NCBI GenBank assembly: GCA_955652845.1
Contig: CATPBY010000373.1
Location: forward strand, 1 to 7,135
Length of the DNA stretch: 7,135 nt
From: an uncultured Terriglobales bacterium
GTDB lineage: Bacteria; Acidobacteriota; Terriglobia; Terriglobales; Acidobacteriaceae
Direction: 5' to 3'
Part shown: piece by piece, positions 1-6,098 of the stretch
How the letters are laid out: each line of letters begins with the position of its first letter
Position numbering within the stretch: position 1 is the first letter of the stretch
Made by a program: the position numbers and the translations under genes
Notes under the pieces: generated by a model
The model's database searches: none
What the model saw: only the letters and a program-made list of their open reading frames with translations
Told to the model about the DNA's origin: nothing

Positions 1-2
1 CC

Positions 3-446
3 ATCCTGCTCGGGGTGGCGATGGTAGTGGTGCTCGTGGGCATCGTGGCTCTTCTGTTACGCAGCCAGCCTAAGAGTCAGAGCGCTCCGCATCCTTACGC
101 TGCCAATCTTAAGCTCGCGAACCTGAAGATGAGCGCCGCCGAAAATTTTGTGGGCTCCACCGTAACCTATCTGGACGGTTCCGTCTCCAACGCTGGCGAC
201 AAGACGGTCACCCACGCTATGGTTCACGTAAATTTCAAGGACTCGCTCGGCCAGGTCGCTCAATCTGAAGAAGTGGCGCTGAACGTTCTTCAGACTGGCG
301 GGCTTTATCCCGACACAGTCGATCTCAGCGTCTCACCGCTCGCGCCCGCCCAGAGCCGGCAGTTCCGCCTGACTTTCGAACACGTCAGCAACGGCTGGAA
401 CCACGAATACCCCGATCTGCAAGTAACAGAAGTGACAGCGAGGTAA
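3..446 (+). CDS. Membrane-anchored DUF2393-like protein, 5' end outside window
   Basis: The frame is open from the left edge to a TAA at 444-446, giving 147 visible residues. GTG (15) and ATG (21) codons occur early, but the hydrophobic stretch already begins at the edge (ILLGVAMVVVLVGIVALLL, residues 1-19). Both codons would cut into one membrane helix, so the real start is probably upstream of the window. After the helix come a short polar Pro/Ser linker and a roughly 115-residue domain rich in alternating beta-strand patterns (for example VTYLDGSVSNAGDKTVTHA), with a late 'FRLTFEHVSNGWNHEYPDLQV' segment. This looks like a periplasmic beta-sandwich on an N-terminal anchor. From memory it resembles DUF2393-annotated proteins of Acidobacteriota and FxLYD-like domains; that assignment is recall, not a search. 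The function is unknown. The tandem hairpins at 457-496 follow it. Confidence 0.75.
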   Translation: MLLGVAMVVVLVGIVALLLRSQPKSQSAPHPYAANLKLANLKMSAAENFVGSTVTYLDGSVSNAGDKTVTHAMVHVNFKDSLGQVAQSEEVALNVLQTGGLYPDTVDLSVSPLAPAQSRQFRLTFEHVSNGWNHEYPDLQVTEVTAR

Positions 447-456
447 TTTCGGGTAG

Positions 457-478
457 GGACAGCCGCCCTCGGTTGTCC
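457..478. repeat. Palindromic hairpin, REP-like
   Basis: Bases 457-465 pair with 470-478 over 9 bp (one G-U wobble) around the loop CCCT. It lies 10 bases after the stop codon of the membrane-anchored protein gene. The arms GGACAGCCG and CGGTTGTCC look like the short palindromic extragenic repeats common in Acidobacteriota (recall). No run of T follows, so it is more likely a repeat or an mRNA-end stabiliser than a terminator by itself. Confidence 0.5.
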
Positions 479-479
479 A

Positions 480-503
480 GCCGAGCGAAACTCGGCCGTT
501 TCT
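480..503 (+). terminator. Weak candidate terminator or second half of a tandem repeat
   Basis: GCCGAG (480-485) pairs with CTCGGC (491-496) around a CGAAA loop, then a short CGTTTCT tail follows. The stem is only 6 bp and the T tract is interrupted, so termination would be weak. It sits one base after the previous hairpin, and the pair may be a single repeat unit. It separates the first gene from the selD promoter. Confidence 0.35.
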
Positions 504-504
504 A

Positions 505-531
505 TTGATAGTCCCGCAGCGCGGTTACAAT
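505..531 (+). promoter_or_regulatory. Candidate selD promoter, leaderless architecture
   Basis: TTGATA (505-510) and TACAAT (526-531) resemble sigma70 -35 and -10 boxes. The spacer is 15 bp, shorter than the ideal 17. The -10 box ends only 6 bases before the ATG at 538, so transcription would begin at or within a base or two of the start codon. No Shine-Dalgarno-like purine tract precedes the ATG (the bases are GCCTCC), which fits a leaderless mRNA. Confidence 0.5.
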
Positions 532-537
532 GCCTCC

Positions 538-1632
538 ATGCCCGAAGTAAAGCCATTCCGGCTGACCGAGTCAGTCAAAGCCGCGGGTTGAGCGTCCAAG
601 CTGAGTCCGGCGGCGCTGGACACAGTGCTTGGGAAATTAGCCCGGCAACATGATCCGAACGTTCTAGTTGGCTTCGATCACGCCGACGACGCCGGCGTGT
701 ATCAAATCAGCCCTGATTCCGCCCTGGTCCAAACCGTCGACTTCTTCACCCCTATCGTGGACGACCCCTACACCTTCGGCCAGATCGCCGCCACCAATTC
801 GCTCAGTGACGTGTACGCGATGGGCGGCCGCCCACTGACCGCCCTTGCTCTGGTGTGCTTTCCGGAGAAGGGGGATCTCGACATTCTGGAGCGAATCCTG
901 GCCGGCGGCCTTTCCAAAATGATGGAAGCTGCTTGCACCATAATTGGCGGGCACAGCATTCGCGATGAGGAAACCAAGTTCGGATACTCCGTTACCGGCC
1001 TGGTCAATCCCAGGAGGGTTCTCACCAACGGCGGCGCCAAACCGGGTGATCGGCTGCTGTTCACCAAAGCCCTCGGCACCGGCGTGATCTCTACTGCCAT
1101 CAAGAAGGGAGCTGCAAAACAATCCTGGATCGACGCGGCGGTTATTTCAATGACGACACTCAACAAGAGAGCCGCCGAAGTAATCACCGGCGGTCGTGTG
1201 GAGACGGGCGACTCGCCCAACCCCCAGGCGGAGCGCAGCTTCGCAGTACACTCGTTGACCGACGTTACCGGTTTCGGCCTCATCGGTCATGCGCGCGAGA
1301 TGGCTCTCGCCTCGAATGTCTCTATGCGACTTTACGCTGGTCGAATTCCACTACTCGACGGCGCGCTGGAGTGCGTCCGCGCCGGCCACATCCCCAGCGG
1401 ACTGAAGGCGAATCGCGAGTTCGCAGAGTGCGTCGTTGGTTACGAGGAAGGAATCCCCGGCGATGTCAGGGCGATCCTCTTCGATCCGCAAACTGCCGGA
1501 GGCCTTCTGATTTCAGTCGCGCGGAATTTCGCGCCCGAACTCGCGCGTGCCCTGAATTCCGCCGAAGTTCCAGCCATCGAAATTGGAGAAGTTCTGCCGC
1601 CTGCCAAGCCTCTGATAACCGTGTCCGGTTGA
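538..1632 (+). CDS. selD: Selenide, water dikinase (selenophosphate synthetase), selenocysteine-containing
   Basis: SelD makes monoselenophosphate from selenide and ATP, the selenium donor for selenocysteine and selenouridine synthesis. Read from ATG 538 with UGA 589-591 as selenocysteine (U), the product is 364 residues, close to the usual length near 350. The N-terminus reads VKAAGUASKLSP, matching the family pattern aaG(C/U)xxK: U18 is the catalytic residue and K21 the essential lysine. Metal/ATP-binding aspartates are seen at D51 (GFDHADDAGVY), D68 (TVDFFTP), D91 (NSLSDVYAMGG) and D242 (LTDVTGFGLIGH). Conventional gene calling would start at GTG 625 and lose residues 1-29, including both catalytic residues. 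That start has no ribosome binding site and lies inside the SECIS-like stem. The normal stop is also UGA (1630-1632), with no comparable hairpin seen after it. The gene is convergent with the DinB-family gene, only 12 bases away. Product assignment is very secure; Sec insertion is strongly supported but inferred. Confidence 0.95.
589..591 (+). other. In-frame UGA recoded as selenocysteine
   Basis: This is codon 18 of selD. The frame is continuous and SelD-like on both sides of it (ESVKAAG before, ASKLSPAALD after), and the position is the one that holds Cys or Sec throughout the family. A sequencing error or pseudogene is less likely because no other disruption occurs in the gene and a suitable hairpin follows directly. 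Confidence 0.92.
592..632 (+). promoter_or_regulatory. Bacterial SECIS-like hairpin
   Basis: Just after the UGA, CCAAGC (596-601) pairs perfectly with GCTTGG (627-632). Then TG (602-603) pairs with CA (623-624), A604/A622 is a mismatch, and GTCCGG (605-610) pairs with CTGGAC-side bases 616-621, including one G-U. The apical loop is CGGCG (611-615), with G at its second position. The 19 bases between UGA and loop fall within the spacing known for bacterial SECIS elements, which bind the SelB elongation factor. Pairing was worked out by hand. Confidence 0.8.
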
Positions 1633-1644
1633 TCAGGCGCTCCC

Positions 1645-2160
1645 CTAAAGATCTCTGACGATTTCCCAGATTCGGGCGAGGTGGTGATCGTCATGCTCCG
1701 CCACGAAACTCAGGTGATCGACAAGCCGCATCGGCGTCCTCAGCCGGGGATGCAGTGCCGTCCGCGCGAATAATGCGGGATCAAGTTTTTCGACCTGCTC
1801 AACCAGCTTCAACCTTTCCCGGCGAAAACCGGACAGAATGTCCGGCAGCGGTTGCGCGTTGTGATTTGCCTGAGAGGTTTTCAGGTTGCGTAAATCCGCC
1901 ACCTGAAGCTCAGCTGCCTGGGAAAGAAAGTCGCGCAACCGGCCGAGCCAGAGCGGCTCCAAATCGAGCAAGTGGCCGGCATTTTCCTGGGCTGACCATT
2001 TGCCATCGCTCCTTCCTACCATTACCTCTCGGGAACAACCACGGCAGATTTCTTCCAGGCGAGCCGGAGCGCCCCGCAGCCGTATGCAGATGTTTGGATA
2101 CATTTCGACCGGAAAAGAAAAATCAAACTTGCGCTCAAACCACACTGGCACTTGGCTCAT
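1645..2160 (-). CDS. DinB-family (DinB_2-like) putative metal-dependent protein
   Basis: The 171-residue product has the length and layout of the DinB/YfiT four-helix-bundle superfamily. The family's three-histidine metal site is visible: H63 in 'GKWSAQENAGHLLDLE' and H156/H160 as HxxxH in 'VDHLSFVAEHDDHHLARI'. Members include thiol S-transferases (bacillithiol, mycothiol) and damage-inducible proteins of unknown function; the substrate here cannot be told. I chose ATG 2160 because GGAG lies 6 bases upstream of it. The frame extends to 2259, but the extra 33 residues look non-native and have no ribosome binding site. The gene converges on selD with 12 bases between stop codons, leaving no room for a separate terminator. 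An 11-bp-phased direct repeat lies just upstream. Confidence 0.85.
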   Translation of the reverse strand: MSQVPVWFERKFDFSFPVEMYPNICIRLRGAPARLEEICRGCSREVMVGRSDGKWSAQENAGHLLDLEPLWLGRLRDFLSQAAELQVADLRNLKTSQANHNAQPLPDILSGFRRERLKLVEQVEKLDPALFARTALHPRLRTPMRLVDHLSFVAEHDDHHLARIWEIVRDL

Positions 2161-2176
2161 GGAAGACTCCGAAGGC

Positions 2177-2196
2177 TGTAAGAGAGTTGTAAGAGA
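2177..2196. promoter_or_regulatory. Direct repeat upstream of the DinB-family gene, possible operator
   Basis: TGTAAGAGA occurs perfectly twice, at 2177-2185 and 2188-2196, with an 11-bp period (about one helical turn). It lies 17-36 bases upstream of the ATG at 2160, overlapping the presumed leader or promoter. Such phased direct repeats are typical binding sites of OmpR-type regulators; this reading is an inference. No clear -35/-10 pair was found for the gene. Confidence 0.35.
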
Positions 2197-2210
2197 AATG
2201 ATGCGACACA

Positions 2211-2241
2211 GAATCGCGACGATTCGGCAATTCCGCGAATT
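2211..2241. repeat. Two adjacent short palindromes
   Basis: GAATCG-cga-CGATTC (2211-2225) is directly followed by AATTC-cgc-GAATT (2229-2241). Each has perfect arms and a 3-base centre. They lie between the DinB-family gene and the palindromic repeat at 2260. They may be regulator sites or part of the same repeat region; no function can be assigned. Confidence 0.3.
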
Positions 2242-2259
2242 CAGCGACGTGTATTGCAA

Positions 2260-2281
2260 GGGCCCGACTTCAGTCGTGCCC
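2260..2281. repeat. REP-like palindrome
   Basis: GGGCCCGACT (2260-2269) pairs with AGTCGTGCCC (2272-2281) over 9 of 10 positions around a 2-base TC centre. The core GACTTCAGTC inside GC-rich arms resembles interspersed palindromes I recall from Acidobacteriota intergenic regions. It lies in the gap between the DinB-family gene and the 3' end of the membrane protein gene, both on the - strand. The rest of that gap (2282-2397) shows nothing further that I can name. Confidence 0.5.
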
Positions 2282-2397
2282 GTGCGCCACTCATCGGAGG
2301 TTCGGTTTCAGCGGCTGTCACTGGAGTAGCCACCGCAAGTAACGTCAGGCAGGGCTGCCCGCGGGTTCGCCCTCGAAGTCGCGGGCCAGTGCCGGCA

Positions 2398-3093
2398 TCA
2401 CCATCCAGCACGCGCAGCGGGACTTCGGGTCAAGAGGATGCGGCTCACGACCACTACCCACACGACCCCGATGATGGGCGAGACGAACCGCGAATAGGCG
2501 CCGTCCGGTGACCAGAATCCATCTCTCAGCCACGTGGTGCCGCCCAGCAAGACGAGCACGACGGCTGCGACGCCGGCCCCGAAGAGCGCGTTCGAGATCA
2601 GCCGGGCCCGCCAGAGCCCGAAGGCTCCGGACATGATCAGCATCGCCCGCGGGAACGAAGTCAAGACGACGCCAGCCCACGCTAAGTCGTTCAGTCCCGA
2701 TGTGAGCGTCTGATTTCCCGAGCCCGCGATCGAGTACGCGAGGGCTGCGACCACCGTGATGAGCAGCAGGAAAAGCACTCCCACCGCTGCGCTGGAAGCG
2801 GTCGCCGCCGCGCCCCAGCCGTCTTGCCCGGCATCCGCCAGAGTGGTCCGGAGAGCCGCCGCGAACCACATCAGGTTGAGAATCGCGAGCCCAGAGAACA
2901 CCGCGGCGATCAGGATCCGCGTGCGCTCGCCGTCGTAGAACACGACGAGTGCGTCGGGCGACGCGCCAACCTGCGGCTGATGGCCGTAGACGAGGTACGC
3001 GAGGATGAAGAAGAAAATGGATTGGATGCCGCCCGTACGCCACAAACGTTCCCAGAACGCAGGGGTGGTGTACACGCTGATGGATGCGCTCAT
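2398..3093 (-). CDS. Six-helix integral membrane protein of unknown function
   Basis: The product has 231 residues. Hydrophobic segments suggest six membrane helices at about 21-38, 58-81, 100-122, 135-160, 166-187 and 203-222. A short N-terminal part (MSASISVYTTPAFWERLWRT) and a polar loop with 'VVFYDGERTRI' (50-60) stand out. I recognise no enzymatic motif and cannot name the family. ATG 3093 is supported by GAGGAG 6 bases upstream and by a good promoter further upstream. The stop is TGA (2398-2400). The gene looks GC-richer than ftsH or hpt in the same window, which could reflect acquisition from a high-GC donor. It is divergent from the small secreted protein gene. Confidence 0.8.
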   Translation of the reverse strand: MSASISVYTTPAFWERLWRTGGIQSIFFFILAYLVYGHQPQVGASPDALVVFYDGERTRILIAAVFSGLAILNLMWFAAALRTTLADAGQDGWGAAATASSAAVGVLFLLLITVVAALAYSIAGSGNQTLTSGLNDLAWAGVVLTSFPRAMLIMSGAFGLWRARLISNALFGAGVAAVVLVLLGGTTWLRDGFWSPDGAYSRFVSPIIGVVWVVVVSRILLTRSPAARAGW

Positions 3094-3176
3094 GAGTATC
3101 TCCTCGAACTAAAGGTGAATTCGGGCCGAGTTTAAACCATGCGGTAGCGCGCTATTGTTTGGCCGATTGGGGTGAA

Positions 3177-3205
3177 ATCTTAGGTCGGGAGCCAGGGCAA
3201 GTCAA
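3177..3205 (-). promoter_or_regulatory. Sigma70-type promoter for the membrane protein gene
   Basis: On the - strand, TTGACT (3205-3200) and TAAGAT (3182-3177) are separated by exactly 17 bp. Transcription would start near 3170, giving a leader of about 75 bases before ATG 3093. Confidence 0.65.
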
Positions 3206-3313
3206 GAAGAGCGGACCCTTTAGGGAAGTGCCGATCAATCTATTGTGCGCAACATCGCCATTGCGCTCTTGAGCCGCGATAGCCGCGATATTGGCAGTTG
3301 CAGTGATCTTCGG

Positions 3314-3342
3314 TTGACCATCGACTGCCCGTGGCATAACAT
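3314..3342 (+). promoter_or_regulatory. Sigma70-type promoter for the secreted protein gene
   Basis: TTGACC (3314-3319) and TAACAT (3337-3342) are separated by exactly 17 bp. Transcription would start near 3349, giving a leader of about 90 bases before ATG 3440. Confidence 0.6.
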
Positions 3343-3439
3343 ACACCGGCCTTCCCGGACATTCTTTCCATGTAGTCCATTCGAGCGTGTCCGGCTGGGC
3401 GCAGCGTTCGAGACCACAGCAAATGAGGAGAGAATGACA

Positions 3440-3928
3440 ATGCGTAACTGCGTGCTTGTAGTCTGCTTGTTGTCTTTGTGCGTCACCCTCTCGGCGGCAC
3501 AAGGAAAGATTTCGTCGCAATGGAAGTGCGATAAGGCTTCCGAGCAGCACAGTATCGCCGTCCCGGACGGTGAGGGTCACAACTATGGCGTTGCTCAAGG
3601 CAAGTGCACATCCGAAAAGGGCAGCATGGGCGATGCGAAAGAGCAAGAGGGGACGTATACCGAATTTGACGACATGACTAGCAGCGCGAACCAAAACCAT
3701 GGCGTGTTTGTAGTCACCCTGGCCGGCGGCGACAAGGTCTTTTACAGATATCACGGAACCCAATCGTCGAAAGACGGCAAAATAGAAAGCGGCACCAACA
3801 AGTGGACCCTTGCAGGCGGTACTGGCAAGTACAAGGCCGTCAAGGGTGAAGGGGGCTGCAAAGGCAGCGGCAATGCGGACGGTACTTCCACCTGGAATTG
3901 CGAGGGTAGTTACACTGGGGAGAAATAG
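3440..3928 (+). CDS. Small secreted four-cysteine protein of unknown function
   Basis: The product has 162 residues. An N-terminal signal peptide (RNCVLVVCLLSLCVTLSAA) has a likely signal peptidase I site after S-A-A at residue 20, so the protein is exported, probably to the periplasm. The mature part carries four cysteines, C30, C56, C140 and C154, which could form two disulfides. Its glycine-rich end (LAGGTGKYKAVKGEGGCKG, then NADGTSTWNCEGSY) recalls small secreted beta-barrel proteins of Proteobacteria annotated as hypothetical, with a 'GGTGKxKGxKGxG' motif like that of allene oxide cyclase-type barrels. That likeness is from memory. ATG 3440 is preferred over ATG 3434 because AGGAG (3426-3430) is 9 rather than 3 bases away. 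The in-frame GTG at 3245 is unlikely since it precedes the promoter. The gene has its own promoter and terminator and so seems monocistronic. Confidence 0.82.
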   Translation: MRNCVLVVCLLSLCVTLSAAQGKISSQWKCDKASEQHSIAVPDGEGHNYGVAQGKCTSEKGSMGDAKEQEGTYTEFDDMTSSANQNHGVFVVTLAGGDKVFYRYHGTQSSKDGKIESGTNKWTLAGGTGKYKAVKGEGGCKGSGNADGTSTWNCEGSYTGEK

Positions 3929-3949
3929 CGTAGGATCCTGTGCGTTTTG

Positions 3950-3977
3950 AGCCGCTCTCTTTCAGAGCGGCTTTTTT
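3950..3977 (+). terminator. Rho-independent terminator of the secreted protein gene
   Basis: AGCCGCTCT (3950-3958) pairs perfectly over 9 bp with AGAGCGGCT (3964-3972) around the loop CTTTC, followed by a run of six T (3972-3977). It lies 21 bases after the stop codon. On the - strand the stem is followed by CAAAACG, so it should not work well for the converging ftsH. Confidence 0.93.
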
Positions 3978-4047
3978 ATTGTGACCGGGGTGCTCGTCTT
4001 CCCGACACAACGCACGTTAGCGTTTGATAAAAGTCTGACGTCTGCGT

Positions 4048-5946
4048 CTACGCTGGAGCAGGCCGCTCCCCGCCTTTGGCGCGTCCCGGTTGAAGGTCCG
4101 GCTTGATCACCTGCTGTACCCCATCATCGCCCTTGGGAGGAGGTGTCAGCTTGGGCAGTTCCTTGCCGTCTATGATCATCTTGATCTCGTTGGCGTCAAG
4201 CACTTCACGCTCGATCAGAGCATTGGCAATCTTCACCAGCAGATCCTGGTTTTGCGACAACACCTGCTTGGCCGTGTTGTAGCCCTGGCCTACCAGCCGC
4301 CGCACTTCTTCATCGATCTTTACCGCGGTAGCCTCGCTGTAATCGCGGTGCTGCGCGATTTCGCGTCCCAGGAAGATCTGCTCTTCTTTCTTGCCGAAGG
4401 TCAGCGGACCCAGATCGCTCATGCCCCACTCGCAGACCATCTTGCGCGCCAGTTCGGTGGCCCGCTCAATGTCGTTGCCGGCGCCGGTGCTCATCTGGCT
4501 CAAAAAGATTTCCTCTGCCAGCCGCCCGCCCATCAGAATGGCTATCTCAGTTTCCAGATAATTTCTGTAGTAGTTGTGCCGGTCGTCGATGGGCAATTGC
4601 ATGGTGACGCCCAGCGCCATCCCGCGAGGAATAATCGTGACTTTGTGAAGCGGATCAGAATACGGCAGCTTTGCCGCTACCAGGGCGTGCCCGGCTTCAT
4701 GGAAGGCGGTGTTCTTCTTCTCTTCATCTGTGAGCAGCAGCGACTTGCGCTCGACGCCCATCAGGACTTTGTCCTTCGCCAGCTCAAAGTCGTACATCAG
4801 TACAGCTTTGCGGTTCTGTCGCGCCGCCGCCAGCGCCGCTTCGTTTACCATGTTGGCAAGGTCGGCCCCCGAGAATCCTGGCGTGCCACGAGCCAAAACG
4901 GAAAGGTCGACGTCGTCCGCCAATGGAATCTTGCGCGTGTGTACCCGCAGAATCTCTTCGCGGCCACGAACATCAGGGCGGCTTACCACTACCCGGCGGT
5001 CAAATCTGCCCGGACGAAGCAAGGCAGGATCGAGTACGTCCGGCCGATTGGTTGCGGCCATCAAAATAACGCCTTCGTTCGATTCAAACCCATCCATCTC
5101 TACCAGCAGCTGGTTCAGGGTTTGCTCACGCTCGTCATGACCGCCGCCCAGGCCCGCGCCACGGTGGCGCCCGACCGCATCAATTTCATCGATAAAGATA
5201 ATGCAGGGAGCATTTTTCTTGCCCTGCTCAAAGAGATCACGCACCCGGCTGGCGCCGACGCCAACAAACATCTCTACAAAGTCGGAACCGGAAATCGAGA
5301 AAAACGGGACGTTGGCTTCTCCTGCAACCGCCCTGGCTAACAAAGTCTTACCCGTTCCCGGAGGGCCAACCAGCAAAACGCCCTTCGGAATCCGGCCGCC
5401 CAACTTCTGGAACTTCTGCGCCTCTCTCAGGAACTCGATAATCTCTTTCAGCTCTTCCTTGGCTTCATCGACCCCGGCCACGTCCTTGAACGTGACCTTT
5501 TTCTGCTGCATTGAAAGTAGCCGCGCCCGGCTCTTGCCGAACGACAAGGCCTTATTACCGCCGGTCTGCATCTGCCGGATCATGAAAAACCACAGGGCGG
5601 CCAGAAGCGCCAAAGGCGCAAGATTGATCAGCCAGGTCCAGCTCCCGCTGTTGATGTCCCGGATATTAATGTTCACGCCTTTATCACGCAGCGTCTTGAT
5701 CATGTCGGGATAATTCGCAGGAGCAGTGAGCTGAAAGCCCGAATCATTGCGGTATTTGCCCCGAACTTCTTGACCCGTGATGGTCACTTCCTTAACATTC
5801 CCCTGGTCTACATCGTTAAGGAATTGCGTGAGGTTGGTCGGCTTCTCCTTTTGGCCGGAGTTGCTGGCCCGCACCACCTCCCAGAGAAGGAAGGCGGAAA
5901 GCACGATTACCAACCAGAAAACAATGGTTTTAACTGTCGAATTCAC
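4048..5946 (-). CDS. ftsH: ATP-dependent zinc metalloprotease FtsH
   Basis: FtsH is the membrane-bound AAA+ protease that extracts and degrades misfolded membrane proteins and selected regulators; it works as a hexamer in the inner membrane. The 632-residue product is normal in length. Seen in order: membrane helix 1 (about 6-25), periplasmic domain (about 30-102), membrane helix 2 (about 103-123), AAA domain with Walker A GPPGTGKT (194-201), pore loop MFVGVG (F227), Walker B IIFIDEID (249-256) and arginine-finger region RPGRFDR (311-317), then the M41 peptidase with zinc motif HEAGH (416-420) and third ligand D492 in GAGNDIE. The tail is proline- and charge-rich. The start is GTG 5946, with AGGAG 6 bases upstream. 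It lies 174 bases after hpt, as the last gene of a tilS-hpt-ftsH cluster. No convincing terminator was found between its stop codon and the convergent terminator at 3950-3977. Confidence 0.98.
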   Translation of the reverse strand: MNSTVKTIVFWLVIVLSAFLLWEVVRASNSGQKEKPTNLTQFLNDVDQGNVKEVTITGQEVRGKYRNDSGFQLTAPANYPDMIKTLRDKGVNINIRDINSGSWTWLINLAPLALLAALWFFMIRQMQTGGNKALSFGKSRARLLSMQQKKVTFKDVAGVDEAKEELKEIIEFLREAQKFQKLGGRIPKGVLLVGPPGTGKTLLARAVAGEANVPFFSISGSDFVEMFVGVGASRVRDLFEQGKKNAPCIIFIDEIDAVGRHRGAGLGGGHDEREQTLNQLLVEMDGFESNEGVILMAATNRPDVLDPALLRPGRFDRRVVVSRPDVRGREEILRVHTRKIPLADDVDLSVLARGTPGFSGADLANMVNEAALAAARQNRKAVLMYDFELAKDKVLMGVERKSLLLTDEEKKNTAFHEAGHALVAAKLPYSDPLHKVTIIPRGMALGVTMQLPIDDRHNYYRNYLETEIAILMGGRLAEEIFLSQMSTGAGNDIERATELARKMVCEWGMSDLGPLTFGKKEEQIFLGREIAQHRDYSEATAVKIDEEVRRLVGQGYNTAKQVLSQNQDLLVKIANALIEREVLDANEIKMIIDGKELPKLTPPPKGDDGVQQVIKPDLQPGRAKGGERPAPA

Positions 5947-6098
5947 TGAGGGCTCCTGATAAAACCGCGTCTCGCTGCTCCCGACGCGAATATGAAACTA
6001 TGCCAAGGACTTAGATGCCAGCCGCCGAGTTTGGATGGACGAATTACCCTTCCGCCATTTTAACCGTTCTTACAGAAAAAAGGCGGGAGTTCTTGCGA

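Larger units (their letters stand above)
3094..3439. other. Divergent intergenic region, 346 bp
   Basis: No gene is supported here. The region holds a - strand promoter for the membrane protein gene, a + strand promoter for the secreted protein gene, and GAGGAG ribosome binding sites next to each start. Between the two promoters lie a perfect tandem 9-mer, AGCCGCGAT, at 3272-3280 and 3281-3289, and a short palindrome, CCCTTTAGGG, at 3216-3225. Either could be a regulator site. A - strand open frame crosses the whole region but also runs through the secreted protein gene and looks fortuitous. Confidence 0.6.

Noticed and set aside
625..1632. selD starting at GTG 625
   Set aside because: This start lacks a ribosome binding site, lies inside the SECIS-like stem and omits the conserved catalytic N-terminus that is plainly encoded upstream through the UGA.
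2161..2259. Longer start (2259) for the DinB-family gene
   Set aside because: The 33 extra residues do not resemble the family, and the direct repeats and ribosome binding site fall inside that stretch.
2345..3043. - strand open frame of 232 codons overlapping the membrane protein gene
   Set aside because: The product is Arg-rich and low-complexity, typical of an off-frame reading of GC-rich DNA; the other frame gives well-formed membrane helices with a ribosome binding site.
3245..3439. N-terminal extension of the secreted protein to GTG 3245
   Set aside because: It would precede the promoter, bury the signal peptide internally and ignore the AGGAG at 3426-3430.
3440..3502. Lipoprotein signal with Cys at residue 14 of the secreted protein
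   Set aside because: The sequence LSLC has Leu before Cys, which does not fit a lipobox; a signal peptidase I site after S-A-A fits better.
3152..3763. - strand open frame of 203 codons across the intergenic region
   Set aside because: It overlaps the secreted protein gene and both promoters, has no good ribosome binding site, and the product looks random. A decayed gene fragment in 3206-3400 cannot be excluded but is not supported.
4005..4047. Terminator for ftsH from AACGC...GCGTT (4010-4025)
   Set aside because: The stem is only 5 bp and no T run follows on the - strand.
4090..5340. Long + strand open frame of 416 codons
   Set aside because: It is antisense to ftsH, whose protein is unmistakable; the translated product has no family likeness and arises from the codon bias of ftsH.
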